DNA of 64,000 nucleotides from Agreia sp. Leaf210 (GTDB taxonomy: Bacteria; Actinomycetota; Actinomycetes; Actinomycetales; Microbacteriaceae): the NCBI RefSeq assembly GCF_001421485.1, contig NZ_LMKK01000002.1:372001-436000 (forward strand), in the 5' to 3' direction. Both the position numbers and the translations under genes were made by a program. The notes beneath the pieces were generated by a model that searched no databases, was not told the DNA's origin, and was given only the letters and a program-made list of their open reading frames with translations. Of the stretch, positions 16,056 through 27,689 are shown in pieces. The number at the start of each line of letters is the position of its first letter. Position 1 is the stretch's first letter.

Positions 16056-17579
16056 TTAGAAGAACCCCTGCGGTGAATTCGCGTAGCTCACCAGCAGGTT
16101 CTTGGTCTGCTGGTAGTGATCGAGCATCATGCGGTGATTCTCGCGACCGATACCCGACTGCTTGTAGCCGCCGAACGCGGCGTGGGCCGGGTACTGGTGA
16201 TAGGTGTTCGACCACACGCGCCCGGCCTGGATGGCACGGCCCGCGCGATACAGCTGCGTTCCGCTGCGGCTCCAGACTCCGGCGCCCAGGCCGTAGAGCG
16301 TGTCGTTCGCGATCTCGATCGCTTCGTCGTAGCCGTTGAACTTGGTCAGCGCGAGCACGGGGCCGAAGATCTCCTCCTGGAAGATGCGCATCGAGTTGTC
16401 CCCCTCGAACACGGTCGGCTGCACGTAGTAGCCGCCCGAGAGTTCGCCGCCGAGATCGCTGCGCTCGCCGCCGATCAGCAGCTTCGCGCCCTCCTGCTTG
16501 CCGATGTCCATATAGCTAAGGATCTTCTCGAGCTGGTCGTTCGACGCCTGCGCCCCGATCATCGTGTCGGTGTCGAGCGGGTTGCCCTGCTTGACCAGCT
16601 TGACCCTCTCGAGGGCGTCGCCGACGAAGCCGTCGTAGATCGAGGCATCCACCAACGCCCGCGACGGACATGTGCAGACCTCGCCCTGGTTCAGCGCGAA
16701 GAAGGTGAAGCCCTCGAGGGCCGAGTCGTAGAACGAGTCCTTCTCGTCGGCCACGTCGGCGAAGAACACGTTGGGGCTCTTGCCGCCGAGTTCGAGGGTC
16801 ACGGGGATCAGGTTCTCGCTGGCGTACTGCATGATCAGTCGGCCGGTGGTCGTCTCGCCCGTGAACGCGATCTTGCGGATGCGCGGGTGCGACGCGAGCG
16901 GGGCGCCGGCCTCGATGCCGAACCCGTTGACGATGTTGAGCACACCGGCGGGCAGTAGGTCCTTGATGAGGTCGAGCCAGACGTGGATCGACGCCGGCGT
17001 CTGCTCGGCCGGCTTGAGCACGATGCAGTTTCCTGCCGCGAGCGCGGGGGCGAGTTTCCACACGGCCATGAGGATCGGGAAGTTCCAGGGGATGATCTGC
17101 CCCACCACGCCGAGAGGCTCGTGGAAGTGATAGGCCACGGTGTCGTTGTTCAGCTCGGAGATGCCGCCCTCCTGCGCGCGGATGGCGCCGGCGAAGTAGC
17201 GGAAGTGGTCGATGGCCAGAGGGATGTCGGCGTTCAGCGTCTCGCGCACCGGCTTGCCGTTCTCCCAGGTCTCGGCCACGGCGAGCAGCTCGAGGTTCTC
17301 CTCCATGCGGTCGGCGATCTTGTTCAGGATCACCGCGCGCTCGGCCACCGAGGTCTTGCCCCAGGCGTCGAACGCTTTCCAGCCGGCGTCGACCGCCCGG
17401 TCGATGTCCTCGGCAGTGCCGCGGGCGATCTCGGTGAAGTTCTGACCGGTCACGGGCGTGGGGTTCTCGAAGTACTGGCCCTTGGCGGGAGCCACGTACT
17501 CACCTCCGATGAAGTGGTCGTAGCGCGGCTTGTAGGTGAAGACGGCCCCGTCTGTTCCGGGGTTCGCGTAGACAGTCAT
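16056..17579 (-). CDS. NAD(P)-dependent aldehyde dehydrogenase (AldB/ExaC-like)
   Basis: Enzyme of 507 aa oxidising an aldehyde, probably acetaldehyde or a similar short aldehyde, to the acid. ATG 17579 follows GAAAGG; a longer frame to 17666 lacks a site and matches no family N terminus. The Rossmann motif FTGETTTG, the general base Glu in TLELGGKSP and the nucleophile Cys in [11 protein letters not shown] are all in place, with IPWNFP upstream. It forms an operon with DUF779 downstream; the GAF regulator gene 650 bp away on the same strand is a likely controller. In the leader, GTTGCA is repeated at 17650 and 17660. Confidence 0.92.
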   Translation of the reverse strand: MTVYANPGTDGAVFTYKPRYDHFIGGEYVAPAKGQYFENPTPVTGQNFTEIARGTAEDIDRAVDAGWKAFDAWGKTSVAERAVILNKIADRMEENLELLAVAETWENGKPVRETLNADIPLAIDHFRYFAGAIRAQEGGISELNNDTVAYHFHEPLGVVGQIIPWNFPILMAVWKLAPALAAGNCIVLKPAEQTPASIHVWLDLIKDLLPAGVLNIVNGFGIEAGAPLASHPRIRKIAFTGETTTGRLIMQYASENLIPVTLELGGKSPNVFFADVADEKDSFYDSALEGFTFFALNQGEVCTCPSRALVDASIYDGFVGDALERVKLVKQGNPLDTDTMIGAQASNDQLEKILSYMDIGKQEGAKLLIGGERSDLGGELSGGYYVQPTVFEGDNSMRIFQEEIFGPVLALTKFNGYDEAIEIANDTLYGLGAGVWSRSGTQLYRAGRAIQAGRVWSNTYHQYPAHAAFGGYKQSGIGRENHRMMLDHYQQTKNLLVSYANSPQGFF

Positions 17580-17796
17580 GCGTGTGTGCCTTTCGACGTC
17601 GTTGTCGGATGCCTGTGGTTCAGACTCCTTCGACGCTACGCTTCGCGACGTTGCAGGCCGTTGCACGGCGGCCGGATGCGACGGCGCGCGTGCCGACGAC
17701 GACGTGCGCCTGTGAGGTCAAGGCCTAATCCGCGGAGGGCCATCGTGACAGGGTCGGTGATGTTCCCTCATCCCCCTCAGATCATTGGAGATCTCC

Positions 17797-18222
17797 GTGC
17801 CCATTCCCGCCGTCGACTACGCCCACGTGCGCCTCACCGTCGTCGACATCGCCGCCTCACGCGCGTTCTACGACACCGTCTTCGGATTCGACGTGGCCTT
17901 CGAGGCACCGCCCGCCGACGCGGACCAGGAGACGAAGGACGAGCTCGCCTTCCTGTTCGGCGGCGTCATCTATTCCTACCCGGGCGGTCTGCTCGGCCTA
18001 CGCCCGGTCGCCGACGACGCCGACAGCTTCAACGAGAACAGGGTGGGCCTCGACCACCTGAGCTTCGCGGTCGCCGGCCGTGAACAGCTCGATGCCGCCG
18101 TGGTCGTGCTCGACGGGCTCGGCATCGCTCACGAAGACGTCAAGGACATCGGCTCGGGCTGCATCCTCGAATTCCGCGACCCCGACAACATCGCGCTGGA
18201 ACTGTTCGCCCCCGCAGCCTAG
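17797..18222 (+). CDS. VOC-superfamily (glyoxalase/bleomycin-resistance fold) protein
   Basis: Protein of 141 aa. GTG 17797 preceded by GGAG at good spacing is preferred to the TTG at 17785. Paired beta-alpha-beta-beta-beta units run from YAHVRLTVVDIAASRAFY and from GLDHLSFAVAGREQL; the ILEFRDPDNIALELF ending, with a metal-ligand Glu, is typical. Such proteins can be lyases, dioxygenases or drug binders; nothing in the sequence decides. Transcribed divergently from the aldehyde dehydrogenase. Confidence 0.8.
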   Translation: MPIPAVDYAHVRLTVVDIAASRAFYDTVFGFDVAFEAPPADADQETKDELAFLFGGVIYSYPGGLLGLRPVADDADSFNENRVGLDHLSFAVAGREQLDAAVVVLDGLGIAHEDVKDIGSGCILEFRDPDNIALELFAPAA

Positions 18223-18230
18223 GGACGACC

Positions 18231-19475
18231 TCAGCCCTCGAGCGACTCGAGGTGGGCCACGATGCCGGCCCGCCTCGGGGAGCGCGGGGGCAGCAGACGC
18301 AGCAGGGCGCTCCACACCTCGCCGTCGTCGACCGCGTCTGCCGTCTGCGCATACTCGAGCAGCACGTCGACAGAGGCGTCGGTGAGCACTGCCTCCCTCA
18401 GGCGCGCTCGCACCTCCGCACGGATGTGCTCGATGCCCGGGGCCGACGAGCCGGGCAGTACGGCGCCCGTGGCCGTGGCGAGAGCGACGCGATGCGCCCC
18501 TCGATCGAGCAGCGCCAAAACGTGCTGCGCATCCAGTTCGAGCGGATTCGTGAGTCGGTAGGGCCGCGATTCCACCCCGAGGTCGATGTGCGCGCGCTCG
18601 AGCGCCTTGCGCAGCCGCACAATCTCGGCTCTGAGGGTCACGGGCGACTCGCCCTCGTTGTAGAGCAGCGACGCGAGCTGCTCCGCCGAGAGGCCCTGCC
18701 TGTGCCAGGCCAGCAGTGTGAGCAGTTCTGTGTGCCGCGCCGACAGCTCCACCCGACCGGCGGGCGACGTGAGCTCCCCTGTGTCGCGGCCCAGCACGCG
18801 CAGCAGCGGCCTCGTCGGAGGACCGACGGGGCGCGGCGGCCGGCGGCGCACTCCGATGCGGTCGCGTTGGGCGCGAAGCCTCTGCACCATCAGCTCGGAC
18901 TCCACGGCCGCCGCCGTCGCCTCCATCAACGGAAGCGTGTGCGGGTCGACCGCCTGCCGCCCTCCGGTGATGTCGATGACCCCCAGGATGCGCCGGGTCT
19001 CGGGGTCGTGCACGGGCACGGCGGTGCAGCTCCACTCGTGGGCCAGCCGGTTGAAGTGCTCGCCTCCCGAGATCTGCACGGCGTGATCGAGTTCGAGCGC
19101 GGTGCCCGGCGCCGATGTGCCCACGCGGCTCTCCGCCCAGCCCGCTCCCTCGACGAACAACATGCCCTCGGCCCGACGCCTCAGCGCGCGGTCGCCGTCG
19201 ACCCACAGAAGGCGACCCATCGCATCCCCCACGGCCACGAGCATGCCCGAGTCGTCGTCGGCGTCGCGCACGAGCAGGCGGCGGATGACGGGCAGCACCG
19301 AGGCGAGCGGATGCGCGAGCCGGTAGTCGACGAGTTCGTCTTCGGCGACCTCGAGGGCGGCGAGCAGCAGCTCGGGATCGAGATGCCGCTCGAGGGCGCG
19401 ATTCCAGGAGGCCCTGACCAGGGGTCGGGGAGCTGCCGGCGCGGCCTGGGGCTGCGCGAGCCAGGGGCTCGTCAT
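18231..19475 (-). CDS. GAF-domain transcriptional regulator
   Basis: Cytoplasmic regulator of 414 aa. Residues roughly 20-200 form a sensory GAF-like domain of the AcoR type (GMLVAVGDAMGRLLW, AVPVHDPETRRILGVIDITGG). Residues about 240-310 look like a winged helix (LSARHTELLTLLAWHRQGLSAEQLASLL, then LRAEIVRLRKAL). There is no AAA+ domain and no Fis-type helix, so it is not a sigma-54 activator. Actinobacterial members often lie beside AldB-type aldehyde dehydrogenases and control them; that role is inferred from the neighbour. Convergent with the VOC gene. Confidence 0.78.
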   Translation of the reverse strand: MTSPWLAQPQAAPAAPRPLVRASWNRALERHLDPELLLAALEVAEDELVDYRLAHPLASVLPVIRRLLVRDADDDSGMLVAVGDAMGRLLWVDGDRALRRRAEGMLFVEGAGWAESRVGTSAPGTALELDHAVQISGGEHFNRLAHEWSCTAVPVHDPETRRILGVIDITGGRQAVDPHTLPLMEATAAAVESELMVQRLRAQRDRIGVRRRPPRPVGPPTRPLLRVLGRDTGELTSPAGRVELSARHTELLTLLAWHRQGLSAEQLASLLYNEGESPVTLRAEIVRLRKALERAHIDLGVESRPYRLTNPLELDAQHVLALLDRGAHRVALATATGAVLPGSSAPGIEHIRAEVRARLREAVLTDASVDVLLEYAQTADAVDDGEVWSALLRLLPPRSPRRAGIVAHLESLEG

Positions 19476-19563
19476 AGGATGCCAATCAACGCTGATCGAA
19501 CGGGGAATGCGGGCCGGACCACGAGCATCCGGACGTACTGTCGAGGATACCCGTTTCGGGTGC

Positions 19564-20049
19564 CTACGCGGCGTCGAACGACGACTCGGACACCGTCTTC
19601 AGGTCTTCGCCGAAGGTGAAGCTCGCGTGCACGGTCTCACCGTCGAGCACCTGGGGCAGCCAGTACTTCGCGTCGTCCCACATGCCGTCGAGCGGCAGCT
19701 CGGTCACGTCGTACCAGTCGGGCACGAGTTCGTCCGACTCCGCCGGCGTTCCGCTGAACGCGTCGACGACGAAGACGGTCGAATCCTGGCTCCAGTTCTC
19801 GCGAAAAGGGAAGGCGTAGCGGATGAAGCCCACCTCGCTCACCGCGGTCGGCTCGACGATCAGGCTCGACTCCTCTTCGATCTCGCGCACGATGGCCTGC
19901 AGGGCCGCCTCACCGGGTTCGATCTTGCCGCCGAGGCCCACGATGTTGCCGAGCCCGAGGCCCGTCTTCTTGCGGCCGAGCAGCACCTGGCGCACGCCCT
20001 GCTCTGAGCGCCGGGTGATGAAGCAGACGCAGACCTGGTACGGAGACAT
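19564..20049 (-). CDS. NUDIX hydrolase, 8-oxo-dGTP diphosphatase-like
   Basis: Protein of 161 aa with a full Nudix box, GGKIEPGEAALQAIVREIEEE, in G-x5-E-x7-R-E-U-x-E-E form except that Ser replaces the terminal Gly. The N-terminal substrate-pocket segment GLGLGNIVGLGG and the SQDSTVFVVDAFSG strand look like MutT/MTH1 relatives that hydrolyse oxidised purine nucleoside triphosphates. The gene lies 35 bp downstream of argA on the same strand and may be co-transcribed with it. Confidence 0.85.
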   Translation of the reverse strand: MSPYQVCVCFITRRSEQGVRQVLLGRKKTGLGLGNIVGLGGKIEPGEAALQAIVREIEEESSLIVEPTAVSEVGFIRYAFPFRENWSQDSTVFVVDAFSGTPAESDELVPDWYDVTELPLDGMWDDAKYWLPQVLDGETVHASFTFGEDLKTVSESSFDAA

Positions 20050-20083
20050 TGCAGCAGGCTACCCGCCGCAGATGTTCGGCATG

Positions 20084-20614
20084 TTACGAGGTGAGGTGCT
20101 TCAGCATGCGCGTGTTGCCGAGCGTGTTCGGCTTGACGCGGGCGAGGTCGAGGAACTCGGCGACGCCCTCATCGGGAGAGCGCACCAGTTCGGAGTACAC
20201 GTCGGGATCGACGAGGCCGAGCGGCGAGGCGATGAAGCCGTTGCGCTCGAAGAAGCCCACCTCGAAGGTGAGGCAGAACAGCCGGGTGAGGCCCAACCGG
20301 CGAGCCTCGCCCTCGACGGCCTCGAGAAGGGCGTGGCCCACGCCCTTGCCGAGCCAGGCGTCGGCTACGGCCAGAGTACGCACCTCGCCGAGGTCGTCCC
20401 AGAACACGTGCAGGGCGCCGCAGCCGATGCGATTGCCCTCATCGTCGATGGCGATGTAGAACTCCTGCACCGCCTCGTAGAACACGACGAGGTCTTTGCC
20501 CAGGAGGATTCGTCGCTGAACGAGGGGCTCCACGAGCTCCTTGATCCACGGCACATCACTCGTCTGCGCGCGCCGCACCGTGTAGGTGGGGGCGGGCTTC
20601 GTCACTTCGGGCAT
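20084..20614 (-). CDS. argA: Amino-acid N-acetyltransferase (ArgA-type GNAT)
   Basis: GNAT enzyme of 176 aa, the short ArgA form typical of actinobacteria (like M. tuberculosis Rv2747), acetylating glutamate for arginine synthesis. The acyl-CoA motif is VADAWLGKGVGHALLEAVE; GLTRLFCLTFEVGFFERNGF and the ending ARVKPNTLGNTRMLKHL are characteristic. No amino-acid-kinase domain is present, unlike E. coli ArgA. It precedes the NUDIX gene by 35 bp. Confidence 0.88.
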   Translation of the reverse strand: MPEVTKPAPTYTVRRAQTSDVPWIKELVEPLVQRRILLGKDLVVFYEAVQEFYIAIDDEGNRIGCGALHVFWDDLGEVRTLAVADAWLGKGVGHALLEAVEGEARRLGLTRLFCLTFEVGFFERNGFIASPLGLVDPDVYSELVRSPDEGVAEFLDLARVKPNTLGNTRMLKHLTS

Positions 20615-20703
20615 CGAACCAGCCTATTGCCACTTCGGCCCTGCGGAGTGCACAGCGCGCCCTCGCCGACTCTTCTCGTCGGCGCGCACGGGCGTCGACG
20701 TGA

Positions 20704-20820
20704 TCAGGCCTTGGACTCGCGCGCGAGGAGACGACCGAGGAGTTCGAGTTCTCGAGGCGTGACGCGTCGCTCGACATTCGACGCCCGACGGTCGCCCAGC
20801 TTTCTGATGATCTTCTTCAT
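20704..20820 (-). CDS. Possible small basic protein
   Basis: A 38-codon frame beginning MKKIIRKLGDRR and ending GRLLARESKA, with a GAGGG site 7 bases before ATG 20820. It is the only credible coding signal in the 328-bp stretch between argA and pnuC (20615-20942). Strongly basic, predicted helical at both ends. No family recognised; it could be spurious. Confidence 0.35.
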   Translation of the reverse strand: MKKIIRKLGDRRASNVERRVTPRELELLGRLLARESKA

Positions 20821-20942
20821 GCCCAGCCCTCTGCTGATCCGTCGCGCTATGCCCGCGTGCCGACCGGGCTGTATGCCCTCACCTGAAGAGACACGCACCG
20901 GTGCAGATCATGACGCGGGTTCGCGTACCGATCCGTCGCCGG

Positions 20943-21635
20943 TCACGACTCGGTGTGCACGGTGGGATCAGGAAAACGAGTCTCGATCGTGAGCTTCTCG
21001 CCCCGACGGATGCGTGCCCAGACGATGAAGCCCACGATCGTGAAGGCCCCGTAGAACACGTACATGAACGCCGAGGCGTAGTAGCCGGCAGACACGAGCA
21101 GCGGAACGCCGACGAGGTCGACGGCCACCCAGATCAACCAGAACTCGACCCAGCCCTTGGCCATGCCGTAGGTGGCGAGAAGCGAGCCCACGAAGATCCA
21201 TGCGTCGGCCCAGACGGGCTCGTACGACCCGAGCAACTGGAACACCGGCGTCACGATCGCCGTGCCGCCGACCAAGGCCACCACGAGCCAGGTCCTGTTC
21301 TTCCAGCCGGCCCACTGCGGGCTCACCGCTGCCCCGCCGTCGTGCTTCGCCTGCTGCCAGCGCACCCAGCCGTAGATCGACACGACGATGAACATCACCT
21401 GTCTGCCAGCCTGGCCGAGGAGGTTCACCGGGTTGGGGGTGCCGAACACGGCGCCGAGGAACACGGTGAAGAGAAGGGCGTTGCCCACGATGCCGACCGG
21501 CCACGCCCAGACCTTGCGTCGCATCCCGCCCAGCGCGCTGAGCAGCCCGAACACGTTGCCGAGAACCTCACGCCACAGGATCGTCTGGTCGCCGATGTGC
21601 AACTGCGCGTTGAACAGCCAGTTCAGAACATCCAC
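20943..21635 (-). CDS. pnuC: Nicotinamide mononucleotide/riboside transporter PnuC
   Basis: Integral membrane protein of 230 aa, the normal PnuC length, with about seven transmembrane helices. Motifs of the family are seen: WPVGIVGNALLF in an early helix, QAGRQVMFIVVSIYGWVRW in the middle (conserved Gln and Trp-rich pocket) and WLIWVAVDLVGVPLL near the end. It brings an NAD precursor into the cell for salvage. No NadR-type kinase gene is adjacent. Confidence 0.93.
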   Translation of the reverse strand: MDVLNWLFNAQLHIGDQTILWREVLGNVFGLLSALGGMRRKVWAWPVGIVGNALLFTVFLGAVFGTPNPVNLLGQAGRQVMFIVVSIYGWVRWQQAKHDGGAAVSPQWAGWKNRTWLVVALVGGTAIVTPVFQLLGSYEPVWADAWIFVGSLLATYGMAKGWVEFWLIWVAVDLVGVPLLVSAGYYASAFMYVFYGAFTIVGFIVWARIRRGEKLTIETRFPDPTVHTES

Positions 21636-21714
21636 GGTGCGCCTTCTCTCTCAGACCGATGGGCCACAGCGACACAACGCCCGAGGCATGCGCGCCATTC
21701 CCTCTCGGCGACGC

Positions 21715-22227
21715 TCAGCCACGCCGCCGCTGTCGCCGCCACGCGCGGAAGCCCTTCGGATTGCAGACCGAATCGGCGGGAAACTCGAAGGCGCTGAGGG
21801 GCTCGCCCGCATCCACCAGCTGCCCAACGCCCGCGAAGCCGGCCATGCATTGCTCGACGGCGTCGACGACGTCGCTGTGGGTCTCGAGGCCGCTGACGGC
21901 CGAGACGGTGAGCCAGGTCTCGGGATGGTCTGTGTCGGCCTGCTCCGACGGAATCACCTGGGCGACGGCGAAACCGTGCACGACCAGCGCCCTGGCCCGG
22001 GGCGGGAGAAGAAACCGGGCAGCGTCGGCCAGGATCGAGCCGCTGAGCCAGAACTCACGGGCCGCCGAGCCGATCTCCAGCTCGATGGTCGACTCGTCGA
22101 TGGCGGTCGCGGGGTGGAACCCTCGGCCGACGAACACTCCGGCCACTGTGCTGAGAACCTCCGCGGGACGCCCGCGAACCAGGATCCGGCGGGCGGGGTA
22201 GTAGCGCAACTGCACAGAGCTCGGCAT
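21715..22227 (-). CDS. Hypothetical protein
   Basis: Soluble protein of about 170 aa, beginning MPSSVQLRYYPARRILVRG, with a basic C-terminal tail (GFRAWRRQRRRG). Start could be ATG 22227 or the in-frame ATG 22248; neither has a strong ribosome site. Predicted mixed alpha/beta with an RGFHPATAIDESTIELEIG segment; no catalytic motif or family recognised. It lies between pnuC and clpC on the same strand. Confidence 0.6.
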   Translation of the reverse strand: MPSSVQLRYYPARRILVRGRPAEVLSTVAGVFVGRGFHPATAIDESTIELEIGSAAREFWLSGSILADAARFLLPPRARALVVHGFAVAQVIPSEQADTDHPETWLTVSAVSGLETHSDVVDAVEQCMAGFAGVGQLVDAGEPLSAFEFPADSVCNPKGFRAWRRQRRRG

Positions 22228-22267
22228 GCGCCCAGTGTAGGGACTCATCGTGCTGCGTCTTAAACGT

Positions 22268-22315
22268 GGAATGCCGCGTTCCGATGCCCGAATGGGGAAT
22301 CGAAACGCGGCATCC
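22268..22315 (-). terminator. Hairpin after clpC, possible terminator
   Basis: GGAATGCCGCGTTCCGAT (22268-22285) pairs with ATCGAAACGCGGCATCC (22299-22315) except for two positions, about 15 bp. It lies 20 bases past the clpC stop. The T tract is weak (CGTTTAAG on the minus strand), so it may be leaky or act by another means. Confidence 0.45.
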
Positions 22316-22335
22316 GCGTTCGCTGCGGTTATCTC

Positions 22336-24864
<2,529 letters not shown>

Positions 24865-24943
24865 GTCTGTCTCCTTGAACACCAGGGCAGGGATGGCGCT
24901 CGATGTACTGATGCTAATCAGCGTCGAGGGCGAATACTGCTCT

Positions 24944-24957
24944 GTTCGCCCTAGGCG
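24944..24957. promoter_or_regulatory. Candidate ClgR operator upstream of clpC
   Basis: GTTCGC-CCTAG-GCG fits the remembered actinobacterial ClgR pattern GTTCGC-N5-GCG. ClgR activates clpC and clpP1P2 in streptomycetes, corynebacteria and mycobacteria. The site is 80-93 bp before the clpC ATG, in the divergent clpC/SDR intergenic region. The assignment is by pattern and context only. Confidence 0.45.
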
Positions 24958-25078
24958 TGACGGGGATGGTTCTCCGACACGGAAGGATCGGAGGGCTTCG
25001 TGTGCGGGAGTGAAACACGCCTGACGCCGACGACGCAACCACCCCGGTCGCCTTACCGGCGGTGCTTAGCCTGGATAC

Positions 25079-25972
25079 ATGACTGATCAGTACACACTCC
25101 AGGACCCCACGAAGATGTACGCCGACATCGACACGGAAGAGCAGTATCAAGAGGGCGCCGGTCTCGACGCGAAACTCAACGACAAGGCAGACCACGGAGA
25201 GAAGACCTACCGCGGCTCGGGTCGCCTCTCCGGGCGCAAGGCACTCGTCACCGGAGGCGACTCCGGCATCGGCGCGGCTGTGGCGATCGCGTACGCCCGC
25301 GAGGGTGCCGACGTGGCCATCTCCTACCTTCCCGAAGAGGAGGAGGACGCCCAGCGTATCGTCGGCCTGATCGAGGAGGCCGGCCGCACGGCCATCGCCA
25401 TCCCCGGCGACATCGTCGACGCAACCTTCTGCCGCGAGCTCGTCGCGACGGCGGTCGAGGGCCTCGGCGGCCTCGACATCCTCGTCAACAACGCGGGCAA
25501 GCAGCAGTTCCGCGAGACGCTCGACGAGGTCTCGGACGACCAGTTCGACGAGACGTTCAAGACGAATGTCTACGCCATGTTCTGGATCACCAAGGCTGCT
25601 CTGCCCCACCTCAAGCCGGGCTCGGCCATCATCAACACCTCGTCGATCCAGGCGTACTCCCCCAGCGAGATGCTCGTCGACTACGCCACCACGAAGGCGT
25701 CGATCAACACGTTCTCGAAGGGCCTGGCCCAGCAGCTGGCTCCGAAGGGAATCCGAGTCAACGTCGTCGCGCCCGGACCGATCTGGACGCCCCTGCAGAC
25801 CGCGGGCGGGCAGCCGCCCGAGAAACTGCCCAGCGTCGGAGAGCAGACGCCGCTCGGCCGATGGGGTCAGCCGGCAGAGTTGGCCCCGGCCTACGTCTTC
25901 CTCGCGTCGAACGAATCCAGCTACGTCGTCGGCGAGACGCTCCACGTGAACGGCGGTATGCCCACGCCGTAG
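25079..25972 (+). CDS. SDR-family oxidoreductase (general-stress-protein 39-like)
   Basis: Short-chain dehydrogenase of 297 aa with an N-terminal extension of about 45 residues (DPTKMY...DHGEKTYRGSGRL) typical of the YdaD/GSP39 group. The nucleotide motif is TGGDSGIG, the structural motif NNAGKQ, and the catalytic residues are in NTSSIQAYSPSEMLVDYATTK (Ser, Tyr-x3-Lys). It reduces or oxidises an unknown carbonyl/alcohol with NAD(P); the group is often stress-induced. Divergent from clpC. Confidence 0.88.
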   Translation: MTDQYTLQDPTKMYADIDTEEQYQEGAGLDAKLNDKADHGEKTYRGSGRLSGRKALVTGGDSGIGAAVAIAYAREGADVAISYLPEEEEDAQRIVGLIEEAGRTAIAIPGDIVDATFCRELVATAVEGLGGLDILVNNAGKQQFRETLDEVSDDQFDETFKTNVYAMFWITKAALPHLKPGSAIINTSSIQAYSPSEMLVDYATTKASINTFSKGLAQQLAPKGIRVNVVAPGPIWTPLQTAGGQPPEKLPSVGEQTPLGRWGQPAELAPAYVFLASNESSYVVGETLHVNGGMPTP

Positions 25973-25991
25973 CGTCGGCCGAACCACCCTT

Positions 25992-26030
25992 CGACAGGCT
26001 CAGGAGACGCGTCGTCTTCTGAGCCTGTCG
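25992..26030. terminator. Strong hairpin between convergent genes
   Basis: CGACAGGCTCAG (25992-26003) pairs perfectly with CTGAGCCTGTCG (26019-26030); allowing one mismatch the stem extends to 18 bp. It separates the convergent SDR and membrane-protein genes and probably stops both. The CTTCGACAGGCTCAG sequence resembles an element that recurs near 42298 in this window. Confidence 0.6.
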
Positions 26031-26058
26031 CATGCGACGCACGTTCTGCGCGGCGCAG

Positions 26059-26583
26059 TCACGCGTAGCTGACGGCGATCATGGTCGTTCCCGCCCCCAT
26101 CTTGAGAACCCCGTCGATCGCCCAGAACACGCGGAACGGAATCCGCGTACTGCGCAGCCCGACCAGGGCGTTCGCCATGCACACCAGGCCGAGGGTTCCG
26201 CAGATCACACCGTGACTCGCGGTCAAGACGAGAAAGTGCGCGCCGACCACGAAGAGCATCCACATCCAGAACGATCGCGAGTCGCGGTCGAGGTTTCTCT
26301 CCACGACGAGGTTCACGAGGTATCCCTCGACGAGCACGGCCAGACCGAGCACCGCCCACTGCCACCATTCGGGGTATCCGATGCCCTCGAAGATGATCTT
26401 CGTGACCCCTCCGACCGCCATGACGACGACTCCGAGGGCTGCACCGGCGATGAGAGCCACGATGCGGAACCGACGCGATCGGCCGAGAGCTCCGACGAGG
26501 ATTCCCAGACCGATCGACACGAGAAAGCCGCCGCCTCCTCGAACGAGAGGAAAGAGCTCCGGGCTGTTCGTGAGGAAGTCCAT
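26059..26583 (-). CDS. Multipass membrane protein, unknown function
   Basis: Protein of 174 aa with about five hydrophobic helices (for example GGGFLVSIGLGILVGALG, IVALIAGAALGVVVMAVGG, WAVLGLAVLVEGYLVNLVV). A GIGYPEWWQWA loop and an ASHGVICGTLGLVCMANALVG helix pair look conserved-type but point to no named family. Single gene, convergent with the SDR. Confidence 0.7.
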   Translation of the reverse strand: MDFLTNSPELFPLVRGGGGFLVSIGLGILVGALGRSRRFRIVALIAGAALGVVVMAVGGVTKIIFEGIGYPEWWQWAVLGLAVLVEGYLVNLVVERNLDRDSRSFWMWMLFVVGAHFLVLTASHGVICGTLGLVCMANALVGLRSTRIPFRVFWAIDGVLKMGAGTTMIAVSYA

Positions 26584-26659
26584 GCCCCATGCTGACAGAG
26601 CCGCCCCGAACCGGCCACTGATCGATGCACCCGCATCGACAGGCGCTTAGGCTTCAGAC

Positions 26660-27688
26660 GTGAGCAATCTCGAGAAGCATCCCACCGAGCTCCTCATCGG
26701 CGACGACGACGAGGTGCTGGGTTCTGAGCCACTCCTCGTCACGATCCTGGCGCCCCGCGAGGTGCCGCTCGGCGGCCCCCGTGCGATGACCGTGCACCGC
26801 ACACTTCCGAGCAGGGAACGGAGCATGATCGGCGCCTGGTGCTTCGTCGACCACTACGGCCCCACCGATGTGCGCACGAACGCGGGCATGGTCGTTCCGC
26901 CCCACCCGCACACCGGTCTCCAAACGGTGAGCTGGCTGTTCGACGGCGAGATCGAGCATCGCGACAGCGTGGGCAGCCACGCCTTCGTGCGACCGGGCGA
27001 GCTGAACCTGATGACGGCAGGGCGGGGCATCAGCCATTCAGAGGTGTCGACCGAGAACACCACTCTTCTGCATGGCGTGCAACTGTGGCTGGCACTGCCC
27101 GACGCGTCTCGAGAGGTGGCGCCGTTCTTCGAGAGTCACACCGCCGCCGTCACGACGCTCGGCGACGCGACGATCACTGTGTTCCTCGGCTCCGTCGCCG
27201 GAGTCTCGGCCACGGCCACGACGTTCACCCGCGTGCTGGCCGCACAGCTCGACCTTCCGAAGCGCACGCGCATCGATCTCCCGGTCGATCCGCGCGACGA
27301 GCACGGCATCCTGGTCGACAGGGGGTCGGTGGCCGTCGACGGCACGCCCGTCGCCCGCACCGAACTCGCGTTCGTCGAGCCCGGCGCATCCACCCTCACG
27401 ATCGAGACGGGCGACGACGACGCCCGACTGATCCTGATCGGCGGCGAGCCGTTCGGCGAGCAGATCGTGATGTGGTGGAACTTCGTCGGCCGAACCCACG
27501 ACGAGATCGTCGCGTACCGCACTGCGTGGCAGGCCGAGGCGATCGGCTCGGGCGAGGTGGATGCGCGTGCGCCGCGCTTCATCAGCACGCACGGCGACCC
27601 CGGCACGCCAGATGGCCACGGCTACACGGGCTCGCCCCTGCCCGCGCCCGCGTTGCCGACCGTGCGGCTACTGCCTCGTCGGCGCTGA
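26660..27688 (+). CDS. Pirin family protein
   Basis: Bicupin of 342 aa. The N-terminal cupin holds the pirin metal-site pattern PHPHTGLQTVSWLFDGEIEHRDS, followed by the conserved MTAGRGISHSE segment. The C-terminal pirin domain ends with GGEPFGEQIVMWWNFVGRTHDEI, a signature of the pirin C-terminal domain. Some pirins have quercetinase activity and others act in regulation or stress; function here is open. GTG 26660 is the start. Its stop lies 1 bp from the convergent cls stop. Confidence 0.92.
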   Translation: MSNLEKHPTELLIGDDDEVLGSEPLLVTILAPREVPLGGPRAMTVHRTLPSRERSMIGAWCFVDHYGPTDVRTNAGMVVPPHPHTGLQTVSWLFDGEIEHRDSVGSHAFVRPGELNLMTAGRGISHSEVSTENTTLLHGVQLWLALPDASREVAPFFESHTAAVTTLGDATITVFLGSVAGVSATATTFTRVLAAQLDLPKRTRIDLPVDPRDEHGILVDRGSVAVDGTPVARTELAFVEPGASTLTIETGDDDARLILIGGEPFGEQIVMWWNFVGRTHDEIVAYRTAWQAEAIGSGEVDARAPRFISTHGDPGTPDGHGYTGSPLPAPALPTVRLLPRRR

Positions 27689-27689
27689 G

